A DNA stretch of 64,000 nt. Origin: Paraburkholderia podalyriae. Its GTDB lineage: Bacteria; Pseudomonadota; Gammaproteobacteria; Burkholderiales; Burkholderiaceae. Position numbers and translations under genes: made by a program. The stretch is taken from the NCBI RefSeq assembly GCF_014397785.1, contig NZ_VZQQ01000015.1, positions 1-64,000 on the forward strand, in the 5' to 3' direction. The notes under the pieces are model-generated. The model was not told the DNA's origin. It did no database searches and worked only from the letters and a program-made list of their open reading frames with translations. This document shows, piece by piece, positions 1-8,344 of this stretch; position 1 is the stretch's first letter; each line of letters opens with the position of its first letter.

Positions 1-1
1 T

Positions 2-1669
2 GGTAGCGGTGGTAGCGGTGGTGGCGGTGACGGATCGGGGAATGGTGGTACTGGTGGTGACGGCGGTACTGGCGGTGATAGCGGCGGGGATGGTGGGGAC
101 GGTGGGCATGGTCATGGTCATGGCCATGGGCACGGCGATAATGGTGACGGCGGTCATGGTCATGGCCACGGGGGTGATGGTGACGGCGATGGCGGTCATG
201 GTCATGGCCACGGCGGTGATGGTGACGGCGACGGCGGTCATGGTCATGGCCACGGTGGTGATGGTGACGGCGATGGCGGTCATGGTCATGGCCACGGTGG
301 TGATGGTGACGGCGATGGCGGTCATGGTCATGGCCACGGTGGTGATGGTGACGGCGATGGCGGTCATGGTCACGGCGCCAGCGGTCACGGCGATGGCGGT
401 CATGGTCATGGCCACGGTGGTGATGGTGACGGCGATGGCGGTCATGGTCACGGCGCCAGCGGTCACGGCGATGGCAGTCATGGGGACGGTGGTCACGGTG
501 ATGGCAGCGGCCACGGCGATGGCGGTCACGGTGACGGCGGCCACGGCGATGGCGGCCACGGCGCCAGCGGTCATGGCGATGGCGGCCACGGTGACGGCGG
601 TCATGGTGACGGTGGTCACGGTGACGGCAGCCATGGCGATGGCGGCCACGGTGACGGCGGTCATGGTGACGGTGGTCGCGGTGACGGCGGCCATGGCGAT
701 GGCGGTCACGGCGCCAGCGGTCATGGGGACGGTGGTCACGGTGATGGCGGTCATGGGGACGGTGGTCACAGTGATGGCAGCGGCCACGGCGATGGCGGTC
801 ACGGTGACGGCGGCCATGGCGATGGCGGTCACGGCGCCAGCGGTCATGGCGATGGCGGCCACGGCGATAGCGGTCATGGGGACGGCGGTCATGGGGACGG
901 CGGCCATGGCGATGGCGGTCACGGCGCCAGCGGTCATGGGGACGGTGGCCACGGCGATGGCGGTCATGGGGACGGTGGTCACGGTGATGGCAGCGGCCAC
1001 GGCGATGGCGGTCACGGTGACGGCGGCCATGGCGATGGCGGTCACGGCGCCAGCGGTCATGGCGATGGCGGCCACGGTGACGGCGGTCATGGTGACGGTG
1101 GTCACGGTGACGGCGGCCATGGCGATGGCGGTCACGGCGCCGGCGGTCACGGCGATGGCGGCCACGGTGACGGTGGTCATGGTGACGGCGGTCATGGTGA
1201 CGGTGGCCGCGGTGACGGTGGCCGCGGTGACGGCGGCCATGGCGATGGCAGTCACGGCGCCAACGGTCATGGCGATGGCGGCCATGGTGAGGGTGGTCAC
1301 GGTGACGGCAGCCATGGCGATGGCGGTCACGGCGCCAGCGGTCATGGCGACGGTGGCCACGGTGACGGCGGCCATGGCGATGGCGGTCATGGCGCCAGCG
1401 GTCATGGCGACGGCGGCCACGGTGACGGCGGTCATGGCGACGGTGGCCATGGCGATGGCGGTCATGGCGCCAGCGGTCATGGCGATGGCGGCCACGGTGA
1501 CGGCGCTCATGGCGATGGCGGTCGAGGCAGCGACGGCGGCCAAGGCAGCGGCGGCCCGGGCAACGGAGGCCGCGGAGGCTTCGGCGGCCACGGAGGCTTC
1601 GGCGGCCACGGTGGCGGCTACGGTGGCGGTGGCTCCGGCAACGGCGGCCACGGCGGTGGCAACCACTAA
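2..1669 (+). CDS. Gly/His/Asp-rich tandem-repeat protein (5' end outside window)
   Basis: The frame is open from base 2 to a TAA at 1667-1669 (555 codons), with no start in the window, so the gene begins upstream. The product is almost wholly Gly, His and Asp. About 150-360 holds tandem 42-bp units (14 residues, GGHGHGHGGDGDGD); the rest is mainly a 5-residue GHGDG-type period with scattered GHGAS variants. The end (about 1530-1666) changes to Gly with Arg, Phe, Tyr, Ser and Asn. Function is unknown. Regularly spaced His and Asp would suit metal binding and an extended, exported protein, but no signal peptide can be seen because the N-terminus is missing. The other plus-strand frame gives a long Met/Ala/Val/Thr-rich ORF (9-1919), a shadow of the repeat. 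A hairpin follows the stop. Confidence 0.7.
   Translation, partial: GSGGSGGGGDGSGNGGTGGDGGTGGDSGGDGGDGGHGHGHGHGHGDNGDGGHGHGHGGDGDGDGGHGHGHGGDGDGDGGHGHGHGGDGDGDGGHGHGHGGDGDGDGGHGHGHGGDGDGDGGHGHGASGHGDGGHGHGHGGDGDGDGGHGHGASGHGDGSHGDGGHGDGSGHGDGGHGDGGHGDGGHGASGHGDGGHGDGGHGDGGHGDGSHGDGGHGDGGHGDGGRGDGGHGDGGHGASGHGDGGHGDGGHGDGGHSDGSGHGDGGHGDGGHGDGGHGASGHGDGGHGDSGHGDGGHGDGGHGDGGHGASGHGDGGHGDGGHGDGGHGDGSGHGDGGHGDGGHGDGGHGASGHGDGGHGDGGHGDGGHGDGGHGDGGHGAGGHGDGGHGDGGHGDGGHGDGGRGDGGRGDGGHGDGSHGANGHGDGGHGEGGHGDGSHGDGGHGASGHGDGGHGDGGHGDGGHGASGHGDGGHGDGGHGDGGHGDGGHGASGHGDGGHGDGAHGDGGRGSDGGQGSGGPGNGGRGGFGGHGGFGGHGGGYGGGGSGNGGHGGGNH
150..1546 (+). repeat. Coding tandem repeat array (42-bp and 15-bp related periods)
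   Basis: About 1.4 kb of nested repeats: at least five near-identical 42-bp units at roughly 150-360, then degenerate 15-bp GHGDG units with recurring GCC-AGC (Ala-Ser) interruptions. All periods are multiples of three, so copy-number change would alter protein length without changing frame. The region is prone to slipped-strand change and to assembly collapse. Confidence 0.85.
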
Positions 1670-1678
1670 CTGTTGGCA

Positions 1679-1705
1679 GGAGTCCCGCGCGATCCGCGGG
1701 GCTCC
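1679..1705 (+). terminator. Stem-loop after the repeat-protein gene
   Basis: An 11-bp stem (1679-1689 with 1695-1705, one G-T pair) and a 5-nt loop begin 10 bases after the stop codon. There is no T-tract, so it is a possible terminator or 3' stabilising hairpin rather than a canonical intrinsic terminator. Confidence 0.45.
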
Positions 1706-1848
1706 CTCCGGACGCGGGGGGCCGCGGTATCGTCCGGCCTCCACACCGAACCTGATCAAGCGCCGCAGACGATCGGTAGCAAAACAAGCACACCCAACCA
1801 GACAACAAAGTGGACGGCCCCCACCGTCCACTCAACTCCTCAACTCGA

Positions 1849-2493
1849 TCACCTGCTCCTGCACCACCAGAAAAATCCTCTCCCCAGAACGCGCCCCGTC
1901 TCACGCGCCCCTCCGGTAAAACTCCCGAACGCCGGCAGCACCCCACGATCGATCCCAAAGCGAAAACACGGCACGCGCGCCGAATCCGTCCGCGTCGCGA
2001 TCCGGTAGACCGGATGCACATGCCCCGCGAGCACATAAGCGTGATCGACCGAATGCGGGTGATGGCACAGCGCCCACGCCCCGATATGCCACGGCTCGCG
2101 CACCGACTCGACTTCCAACGTGTGCGGCAACGCACCCGCATGCCGATCGTGATTGCCTTCGACGAGCACCACGCGCATCGACGCATGCCGCACGCGCCAC
2201 GCATGCAACGCATCGAGCGTGAGCGTCGACAGCGACTCGCGCGCGTGCAGCAGATCGCCGAGAAACACCAACGTCGCCGGCTGGAACTCGTCGATCAGAC
2301 GATCGATCCGAAGCAGATTCTCCGCGGTCGAACCAACCGGCACCGGGATGCCGCGCGCGCGAAACACCGCGTCCTTGCCGAAATGCGCATCGGCGATAAA
2401 AAGAGCACGCAACACCGGATCGAAACACGCGTGCAAGCTCGACAGCACGAGAGCTTGCCCGCCGACGTCGATCGCAAGCGAAGTCGGCTTCAT
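1849..2493 (-). CDS. pdeM: Ligase-associated phosphoesterase PdeM, C-terminus frameshifted
   Basis: Calcineurin-like metallophosphoesterase of the bacterial ligase-associated DNA repair module. Metal-binding motifs are in order: DAHFGK (D35, H37), GDLLH (D80), GNHD (N114, H115) and GHVHP near residue 158. Its ATG overlaps the TGA of the upstream helicase pseudogene (ATGA at 2490-2493), so the pair was one translationally coupled unit. The last residues (RGFFWWCRSR) are unlike the family. Another frame reads ERIFLVVQEQVIEL and runs to a stop at 1832-1834, a normal-looking PdeM tail. A one-base indel in the G-rich stretch near 1880-1900 therefore seems to have replaced the final ~17 residues. 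The catalytic part is intact. The locus is decaying or the sequence has an error. Confidence 0.8.
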   Translation of the reverse strand: MKPTSLAIDVGGQALVLSSLHACFDPVLRALFIADAHFGKDAVFRARGIPVPVGSTAENLLRIDRLIDEFQPATLVFLGDLLHARESLSTLTLDALHAWRVRHASMRVVLVEGNHDRHAGALPHTLEVESVREPWHIGAWALCHHPHSVDHAYVLAGHVHPVYRIATRTDSARVPCFRFGIDRGVLPAFGSFTGGARETGRVLGRGFFWWCRSR

Positions 2494-4553
2494 CGTCGCG
2501 CCGCCTTTTCGAGTTCGGCGAGCAGTCGCTCGACGCGATCCGCGAGCTTCTCGGTGCTGACTTTTTCGCGCAGGCGTCCGACGATCAACGGAAACGCGAA
2601 CGGCGTCGGCTTCTTCGGCTGCGTGAGCACGACGCGGCTCGCGTTCATTCGTTCGAGCGCAATACGAATGCGCCGTACGTCGAGTTCCTGCAGCAGTACT
2701 TCGGTATCGGCCTGACCGAGCAGAAGATTGCCGCGATCGTGCTGACGAAAGATCTCGTAGAAAAGCCCGCTCGACGCCTGCAATTGCCGCGCGCATTTCT
2801 GCTGCCCAGATGCGCCAGGAAGACGAGTCCCGACACCCGCGCAATCTCGCGAAAACGTCGCAAAGAGAGCTCGGACGAATTGAGGCTCGCGAGAATGTCG
2901 TGATCGAGCTCTTCAGGTGAAAGCAGGCCATTCTGTAATTGCGCATCCCAATCGAATGGCGCGTCGGCCAGTTTGGAGGACAGCGGCATGCGGCTGCCAG
3001 CCCATTGCGGCATTGCGCCTCGCGATGAGCGCGCACGCCGCACCCACGCCGTCATGTCCTGCACGCGAATCAGTTCGAGCGCGCGGCCGCCGAACGTAAA
3101 CACCTCGCCGGGCTTGAGCCGCGAAATGAACGATTCCTCGATCGCACCAATGCGTCCGCCCGATAGATACGCAACGTTCAACGTGCCGTTCGCGACGATC
3201 GTGCCGATGTTGTTGCGATGCCGGCGCGCCAGATCGTTGCGCGGGACGCGGTACAGTCCGTCGCTGTCGCGCGCGACGCGATGGTAGTCGGGATACGCGC
3301 GCAGCGTCGCGCCCCCGCCTTCGACGAATCCCAGCGCCCAGTCGAACTCCTGCTGCGTCAGATCGCGATATGCATAGGTCTGCAGAGTTTCATCGTGCAG
3401 CTCGCGCGCGTCGAAGCCACCGCCGATCGCCACGGTGACCAGATGCTGCACCAGCACGTCGAGCGGCTTTTGCGGCGTATCGCGGCTCTCGATCTGCCGT
3501 TTGTCGACGGCATCACGCGCGGCCGCCGCTTCGATCAATTCGAGCGCATGCGTCGGCACGATCGTCACGCGCGACGGCAAACCAGGCGCATGTCCCGAGC
3601 GACCCGCGCGTTGGATCAAACGCGCGACGCCTTTCGGCGAGCCGATCTGGAACACGCGTTCCACCGGCAGAAAATCGACGCCGAGATCGAGACTCGACGT
3701 ACACACGACAACCTTTAGCAAGCCGTTCTTCAACCCCCGTTCGACCCACTCGCGTACCTACCTCGGTCGCGAACGACAGATTGCCGAGCGTTGCCGACAG
3801 CCCCCACACTTGCAAGCCGGGCCGCCAATGCGTGAGACGCGCGAGCGCGAGTTGCGTCTGCGTGCCGCGTTTGTTGCCGAGCAGTTCATGCCATTCGTCG
3901 ACGATCACGAGCCGCACCTGAGCCAGTACTTCGCGCGCATCGGCGCGCGTCAGGATCAGCGTCAGACTCTCGGGCGTCGTGACGAGTGCGGATGGCATGC
4001 GCCGGTTCTGTCGCTCGCGTTCGGCGGCCGACGTATCGCCGGTCCGCAGACCGACGCTCCAGGGTACGGGGAGTTCGGCTGCGGAGCTTTGCAACGCGCG
4101 CGCGGTGTCGGCCGCGAGCGCGCGCATCGGCGTGATCCAAAGTACGGTCAGCGGTTCGGGATGCTGGCGCGGCGTTGACGATGCACTCGCGAACGCGGCG
4201 AGCGCGCCGAACCACACGGCCCAGGTTTTGCCGGCGCCGGTGCTTGCGTGCAGCACGCCACTCGCGCCGGCGGCGATGTTGCGCCACACTTCGCGTTGAA
4301 ACTCGAACGGTTGCCAACGGCGCGCGGCGAACCATGCGTCGAGTTTGTCCGCGAACGGGCGGCGCGCGTCGTCGGGTGAGTACGAGGGAAACGGTAGCGG
4401 CTCGAAAGCGGGTTCGCGCGCATCGAGCCGCGCCCGTTGCGCCCGGCTGCGCGGAATCCGGCGCGGCCTCGGCGCGCGAACGCGCTCGTCGTCGGCCGCT
4501 GGCGCGACGGTGGAGTCGTGGGCGGGGTCGTCGGAGTGGGCCGGCTCGGTCAT
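2490..4553 (-). pseudogene. lhr: Broken Lhr-like ligase-associated DEXH-box helicase
   Basis: Three pieces in different frames together make an Lhr-family helicase. Piece 1 (from ATG 4553) carries the ATP-binding STGAGKT, the box DEWHELLGNKRGTQ and SATLGN. Its reading then fails near 3770. Piece 2 resumes in another frame at REWVERGLKNG (about 3740) with CTSSLDLGVDF and QRAGRSGH. From family knowledge, roughly 85-95 residues between SATLGN and REWVE are missing, including the domain linker and the TNTRSQ region. A second, one-base frameshift near 2805-2815 separates SGLVF from GASGQQKCARQLQA; the C-terminal piece ends at 2490. The total of about 688 codons is short for a family of about 820-870. 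The deletion should abolish helicase activity. The ATP-dependent ligase and nuclease genes that usually accompany it are absent. The upstream start is chosen at MTEPAHSD. Confidence 0.85.
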
Positions 4554-4752
4554 CGAAAGCGCTTTCGTCAACGGGTGTGGCGGATTCGCGTGCCGGCGAC
4601 TTGCGCCGGATGTTGATGTGGACCGCGCGGTCGCGCGGCGGTTCAGCGACGTTCCCGATATGCGCGCAACGCCCTGGATCGGCAATGCCTCGGAGCCTCG
4701 GCCGACATCCGATCCGTTACAATCGATCGGACCACACCACTGGAGATTGGCT

Positions 4753-5154
4753 TTGAAATCACTCGTTGCTTTGCTGGCCGCAGCCGTTCTGTCCTCGACG
4801 GCGATGGCTGCCGCGCCGACCACGGAGACGCTGCCGTCCGGCGTCATCGTCCAACATCTGACGCAAGGCACGGGCCCGCAACCGTCCGCGACGGACGTGG
4901 TAAAGGTCAACTATCGCGGCACGCTGCCCAACGGCACCGAATTCGATAGTTCGGCCAAGCACGGCGGCCCGGCCACGTTCCCGCTCAATCGCGTGATTCC
5001 GTGCTGGACGCAAGGCGTGCAGAAGATGAAAGTTGGGGGCAAGGCGCGACTCACGTGCCCGGCGGCGACCGCATACGGCGATCGCGGCGTCGGCCCGATT
5101 CCGCCGAATACCGATCTGACCTTCGAAGTCGAACTGGTCGACATCGTCAAGTAA
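4753..5154 (+). CDS. Exported FKBP-type peptidyl-prolyl isomerase
   Basis: A 133-residue protein: signal peptide MKSLVALLAAAVLSSTAMA, then a single FKBP domain (GVIVQHLTQGTGPQP, VKVNYRGTLPNGTEFDSS, FPLNRVIPCWTQGVQKMKVG, YGDRGVGPIPPNTDLTFEVEL). It catalyses cis-trans isomerisation of prolyl bonds, here in the periplasm. The start is a TTG at 4753, supported by GGAG at 4742-4745 with 7-nt spacing. The longer in-frame upstream ORF has no signal peptide and would overlap the divergent helicase gene. Two cysteines (in PCWTQ and LTCPA) could form a disulfide. Single gene with its own strong terminator. Confidence 0.9.
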   Translation: MKSLVALLAAAVLSSTAMAAAPTTETLPSGVIVQHLTQGTGPQPSATDVVKVNYRGTLPNGTEFDSSAKHGGPATFPLNRVIPCWTQGVQKMKVGGKARLTCPAATAYGDRGVGPIPPNTDLTFEVELVDIVK

Positions 5155-5190
5155 AAGCGTGCGAGCTGCGTTAAAGATGCTCTGAGACCC

Positions 5191-5226
5191 GAGCCTCGCT
5201 GCGCCAATCGCAGCGAGGCTCTTTTT
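5191..5226 (+). terminator. Intrinsic terminator of the FKBP gene
   Basis: A perfect 13-bp stem (5191-5203 with 5209-5221), 5-nt loop and five T residues (5222-5226), 36 bases after the FKBP stop. Textbook rho-independent terminator. Confidence 0.95.
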
Positions 5227-5259
5227 ATGGGCGCCGAATGGCCCGCGAGGGGATTCACC

Positions 5260-5721
5260 ATGAAACGTGACAAAAGTGAGGTGCCGGTCGCGAGCATTGG
5301 CTTTACCGGCAAGAGCGCCCAGAAGTTCTTCGGTTTGTTGAAGGACGCCCATGTGCGCACGGTGCTCGACGTCCGCCTCAACAACACGTCGCAACTCGCT
5401 GGCTTTGCGAAAAAACAGGATCTGCCTTACTTTCTCGACCAGTTGTGCAATGCGGCGTACGTGGAAATACCGGAGCTGGCTCCCGAGCCGGAACTGCTCA
5501 AACGCTACCAGGGCAAGCAATTGAGCTGGGAGAACTTTCGCGAGGAATATTTCGACCTCATCGCGCGCCGCCGCGTGGAAAGCAATCTGGATATCGCGCT
5601 ATTCGAATCGGGGTGCCTGCTGTGCAGTGAACATTTACCACATCATTGTCACCGGCTGTTCGCGCTCGAGTATCTGAACCAGCACTGGAATAGTCGTCTG
5701 TCCGTTACCCATTTGACCTGA
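5260..5721 (+). CDS. DUF488 family protein
   Basis: A 153-residue cytoplasmic protein of the DUF488 type, recognised from SIGFTGKSAQKFF near the start, VLDVRLNNTS, the YVEIPELAPEPELL segment and a C-terminal Cys/His cluster CLLCSEHLPHHCHR (about residues 122-135). The family is uncharacterised and the Cys/His cluster suggests a metal or redox site. The ATG at 5260 is chosen because GAGGGG lies just upstream. The ATG at 5227 falls immediately after the T-tract of the preceding terminator, where little leader would remain. It appears monocistronic. Confidence 0.85.
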   Translation: MKRDKSEVPVASIGFTGKSAQKFFGLLKDAHVRTVLDVRLNNTSQLAGFAKKQDLPYFLDQLCNAAYVEIPELAPEPELLKRYQGKQLSWENFREEYFDLIARRRVESNLDIALFESGCLLCSEHLPHHCHRLFALEYLNQHWNSRLSVTHLT

Positions 5722-5998
5722 GCGGCGCCGATCAGGCCGGGTTAAGTTTTTTGCGCCTGATTGACCGGCGGCTTGCCGTGCCGACGGGTCGCATCTCACC
5801 GGCGCCGGCTGGGTTTCCTTCAGTAGCCCGAATAGTCGCGTGGCGCGAAACGTGCAAAAGCGCGCCCGGAACGCAGGTTTTTTCAAGGCGCGAGACGCTC
5901 GCTCGTCTACTATCTACTCACGCGCAGCTCCCTGTATCCGTCTCGCCCTATCGCCGGCCACGAACCGGCCGTGATTATGCGCGCCAGGAGCACTTGCC

Positions 5999-7072
5999 AT
6001 GAACATCGACTTTCATTACGGCGTGGTCTACATTGCCGCGCGCGTCGGCGGCATGACGGCCGGCGATGCGCAAACCGTCGCGCATGCCTGCCAATACGTC
6101 GACGACGCTACGACGAGCGGAATACTGCGGTTCAAAGGCGGCGAGACTTTCGAGCGATTCGCGACCGCGCACAAGTTATTCGATTACGCCAATGCCGAAA
6201 ACGACCTGAATCGGCTCGTGTGGACGCCGTTCCATTTTCTGCCGGCTGGCGTTGGAGAAAGTCTGGAGGAAAAGGCGATTTGCCGGCCCGATAGCGAAGT
6301 CGCGCGTGAAGTCGTGCGGCGCGCGATCCGACAGCGCGACTCGGGAACCGCGTTGCACCGGCTCGGCGTGACGCTTCATACGTATGTCGATACCTGGGCG
6401 CACCAGGGATTCGCGGGCATCGAAAGCCCGTGGAATCGCGTGCATCTTCTCGAAGCGCAGGATTGCACGCGCAAGGGCTGGCTCGCGAGCCTCGAACTGG
6501 CGGTCGCGCATCTGATCGAGCATGTCGAGCAGGACGTTCTGACGATCGCGTTGCCGGTCGGCCACGGCGCCGCACTCCATTATCCCGACCAGGCGTGGGC
6601 ACGGTGGCATTACATCGACGGCCACAATCACTTCATCTCGCGACATAATTTGCCGGATTTCGTGCAGGCGGCGGATATGAGTTGTCGTGTCGTGCGAGCT
6701 TATCTGGCCGGACGTGAAGATTTCGAAAGCCAGCCCGGCATGCCGGACGACGCAAAAGACGCGCTGACCCGACTGCTCGATACGAACCGCGAACTCGACG
6801 ACAACCTGCGTCTGAGAACCGTTTGCGAATGGGTGAATGCCGGCCGTATTCCGGGCTTGAAAGAACCCGTGCCCGGCTATATCGCCAAAGGACACGGTTC
6901 GTGGAAGTACCAGGCCACCGGTTTGTTGTGCGATGACGACACCGGGGACAGACCGGAGTGGACGACCGCCTTCGAGAAGAGCGACTACCGCCTCTTTCAC
7001 GACGCGGTCAAACAGCACCGTTTCGTGACCACTCAGGAGATCTTGCCCGCGCGCGGATTGCGGATTGCCTGA
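5999..7072 (+). CDS. DUF6765-like protein of unknown function
   Basis: A 357-residue soluble protein, no signal peptide. It opens with MNIDFHYGVVYIAARVGGM and ACQYVDDATTSG, and in the middle has HRLGVTLHTYVDTWAHQGF (about 121-139). From memory these match the DUF6765 family; I could not verify this. The spaced His and Asp residues (H-x3-D-x2-H) resemble metal sites of zinc-dependent phospholipase C-like folds, which is a guess at function only. The ATG at 5999 is preceded by CCAGGAG with good spacing. It stands alone on the plus strand. Confidence 0.65.
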   Translation: MNIDFHYGVVYIAARVGGMTAGDAQTVAHACQYVDDATTSGILRFKGGETFERFATAHKLFDYANAENDLNRLVWTPFHFLPAGVGESLEEKAICRPDSEVAREVVRRAIRQRDSGTALHRLGVTLHTYVDTWAHQGFAGIESPWNRVHLLEAQDCTRKGWLASLELAVAHLIEHVEQDVLTIALPVGHGAALHYPDQAWARWHYIDGHNHFISRHNLPDFVQAADMSCRVVRAYLAGREDFESQPGMPDDAKDALTRLLDTNRELDDNLRLRTVCEWVNAGRIPGLKEPVPGYIAKGHGSWKYQATGLLCDDDTGDRPEWTTAFEKSDYRLFHDAVKQHRFVTTQEILPARGLRIA

Positions 7073-7136
7073 GTGCCGCGAACACGGTTTCAAAACCCCC
7101 GTGCGAACGTTTGCGGCGACGCCCGCCTTTGCCCAG

Positions 7137-7388
7137 TTACTGCATTCTGGCTTGCTGATGCGGCGCAGCCTGAGCCGCCGCCTGCTGTTCTTCGGCGTGC
7201 TTTTTGGCCATATGCCGTCCGACGATACAGCCGCCGACCGCGCCGACCACCGCATGATGTCCCGCATAGTGCCCGGCGACGCCGCCCACTACGGCTCCTT
7301 TCATGCAACCGGCCGCGTTGGCGGTGCCGGCCATTGCCAAAGAGACTGCCATTGCCCCGAGGGCGGTCCTGATAAAGCCAGCTTTCAT
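7137..7388 (-). CDS. Small exported glycine-zipper protein
   Basis: An 83-residue product with signal peptide MKAGFIRTALGAMAVSLAMA ending near TANA-A. A Gly/Ala/His-rich region follows (GAVVGGVAGHYAGHHAVVGA, then VGGCIVGRH) typical of glycine-zipper envelope proteins, and a Gln/Ala-rich tail. Two cysteines remain in the mature part. An in-frame ATG four codons earlier (7400) is an alternative start; neither has a clear ribosome binding site. Probably a periplasmic or outer-membrane-associated small protein; role unknown. Confidence 0.65.
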   Translation of the reverse strand: MKAGFIRTALGAMAVSLAMAGTANAAGCMKGAVVGGVAGHYAGHHAVVGAVGGCIVGRHMAKKHAEEQQAAAQAAPHQQARMQ

Positions 7389-7400
7389 TGTAAGTACCAT

Positions 7401-7797
7401 CGTGTTTGAGTGGATCCAAAATAGGGTGGCCTGGCGTCTTTTTCAATAGCCGCCGCGTGCATGGCGGCTGACAAACGATTCTCTATTGGCTATACCTCCA
7501 CCGCCGGCACGAACAGGAAGTGTAAATGGACGGGGCTGGTGCAGGCGCAACAGGCGTTGCAAGATCGGTAACGGCACGTTACGGAAGCGGCGGCGGTGTG
7601 TTGCCAAGCATCGTCAGTGGTGTTTCGCACACGCTTGAATCCGTTCGCTATAGCCGACCGCGAAAAATGACCGTTTTTGAAATAAAAAATGGACCACGCT
7701 CCTTTGAATATTCAAATGCTTGCCTATAGTAGAAGCGACTAATGCCAGAAAGCGGCTGCGCCCTTGTGCCGCCGATGCGGATGACGGGGAAACACAA
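7401..7797. other. Intergenic region between divergent small genes
   Basis: About 400 bases between the minus-strand glycine-zipper gene and the plus-strand gene at 7798. It must hold both promoters. A short hairpin (AGCCGCC/GGCGGCT) lies near 7449-7470, after a T-run. The short ORF 7526-7729 has no ribosome binding site or recognisable content. Nothing else was identified. Confidence 0.5.
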
Positions 7798-8136
7798 ATG
7801 ACACGATCGAATGCAGCGATCTATCAGACCAGGACGTGCACGCCGGAGTCGTTGCGCACGCTCGCGAGCTTTCTCGAATTGGCGCTCGACGAGGGAAAAA
7901 GCGTGGTCGTCATGCGGATCGGCAAGCAGGCGCGCAGCGTTTATGTCGGGAATCCGTCCGGTGCATTGGAGGATTTAACGGATTCCGGTGTCGTCGAAGC
8001 TTTCCAGGCAGATGAAATGCTGGTACTGACCCGTCTGGGCCTGAACCGGATAACGGCGGACGGACAACACTACCGCTTTATGCGGAGTGTGAGGTACATT
8101 GCCGATCGCCAGGTCGTCGTTTTTACACCTATCTGA
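7798..8136 (+). CDS. Hypothetical protein, 112 aa
   Basis: I do not recognise this family. Product of 112 residues beginning MTRSNAAIYQTRTCTPESLR, predicted soluble, with a helical N-terminal part (SLRTLASFLELALDEGKSVV) and a beta-rich remainder (MLVLTRLGLNRITADGQHYR, RQVVVFTPI). The start at 7798 is supported by ACGGGGA at 7784-7790. The in-frame extension to 7720 lacks such a signal. It lies upstream of the H-NS-like gene but 208 bases away, so co-transcription is uncertain. Confidence 0.6.
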   Translation: MTRSNAAIYQTRTCTPESLRTLASFLELALDEGKSVVVMRIGKQARSVYVGNPSGALEDLTDSGVVEAFQADEMLVLTRLGLNRITADGQHYRFMRSVRYIADRQVVVFTPI

Positions 8137-8344
8137 GTGGTGGAACCGAAATGAAAAAGAAGAATCACGAAGGAAGGGAAAGGAAGAAAGCTTCGACGAC
8201 CCGGTAGAAAACCTGACAGCTTTGTCATTTGAACGCCGGATCAGCGGTCCTATCGATGTATTGAAGCTCAGGATAGGTCAATAGACTGCCTTTCTTCCGC
8301 TATTCATGGCATAGTTCGACGATTACCACATAAGGAGCAGTCAA

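Noticed and set aside
150..1546. CRISPR-like array
   Set aside because: Repeats are contiguous and coding, periods of 15 and 42 bp, with no unique spacers and no cas genes.
9..1919. 636-codon Met/Ala/Val/Thr-rich ORF
   Set aside because: Out-of-frame reading of the Gly/His/Asp repeat; it has the composition of a frame-shifted shadow and runs past the natural stop at 1667-1669.
7526..7729. 67-codon ORF
   Set aside because: No ribosome site, poor codon use, no recognisable sequence.
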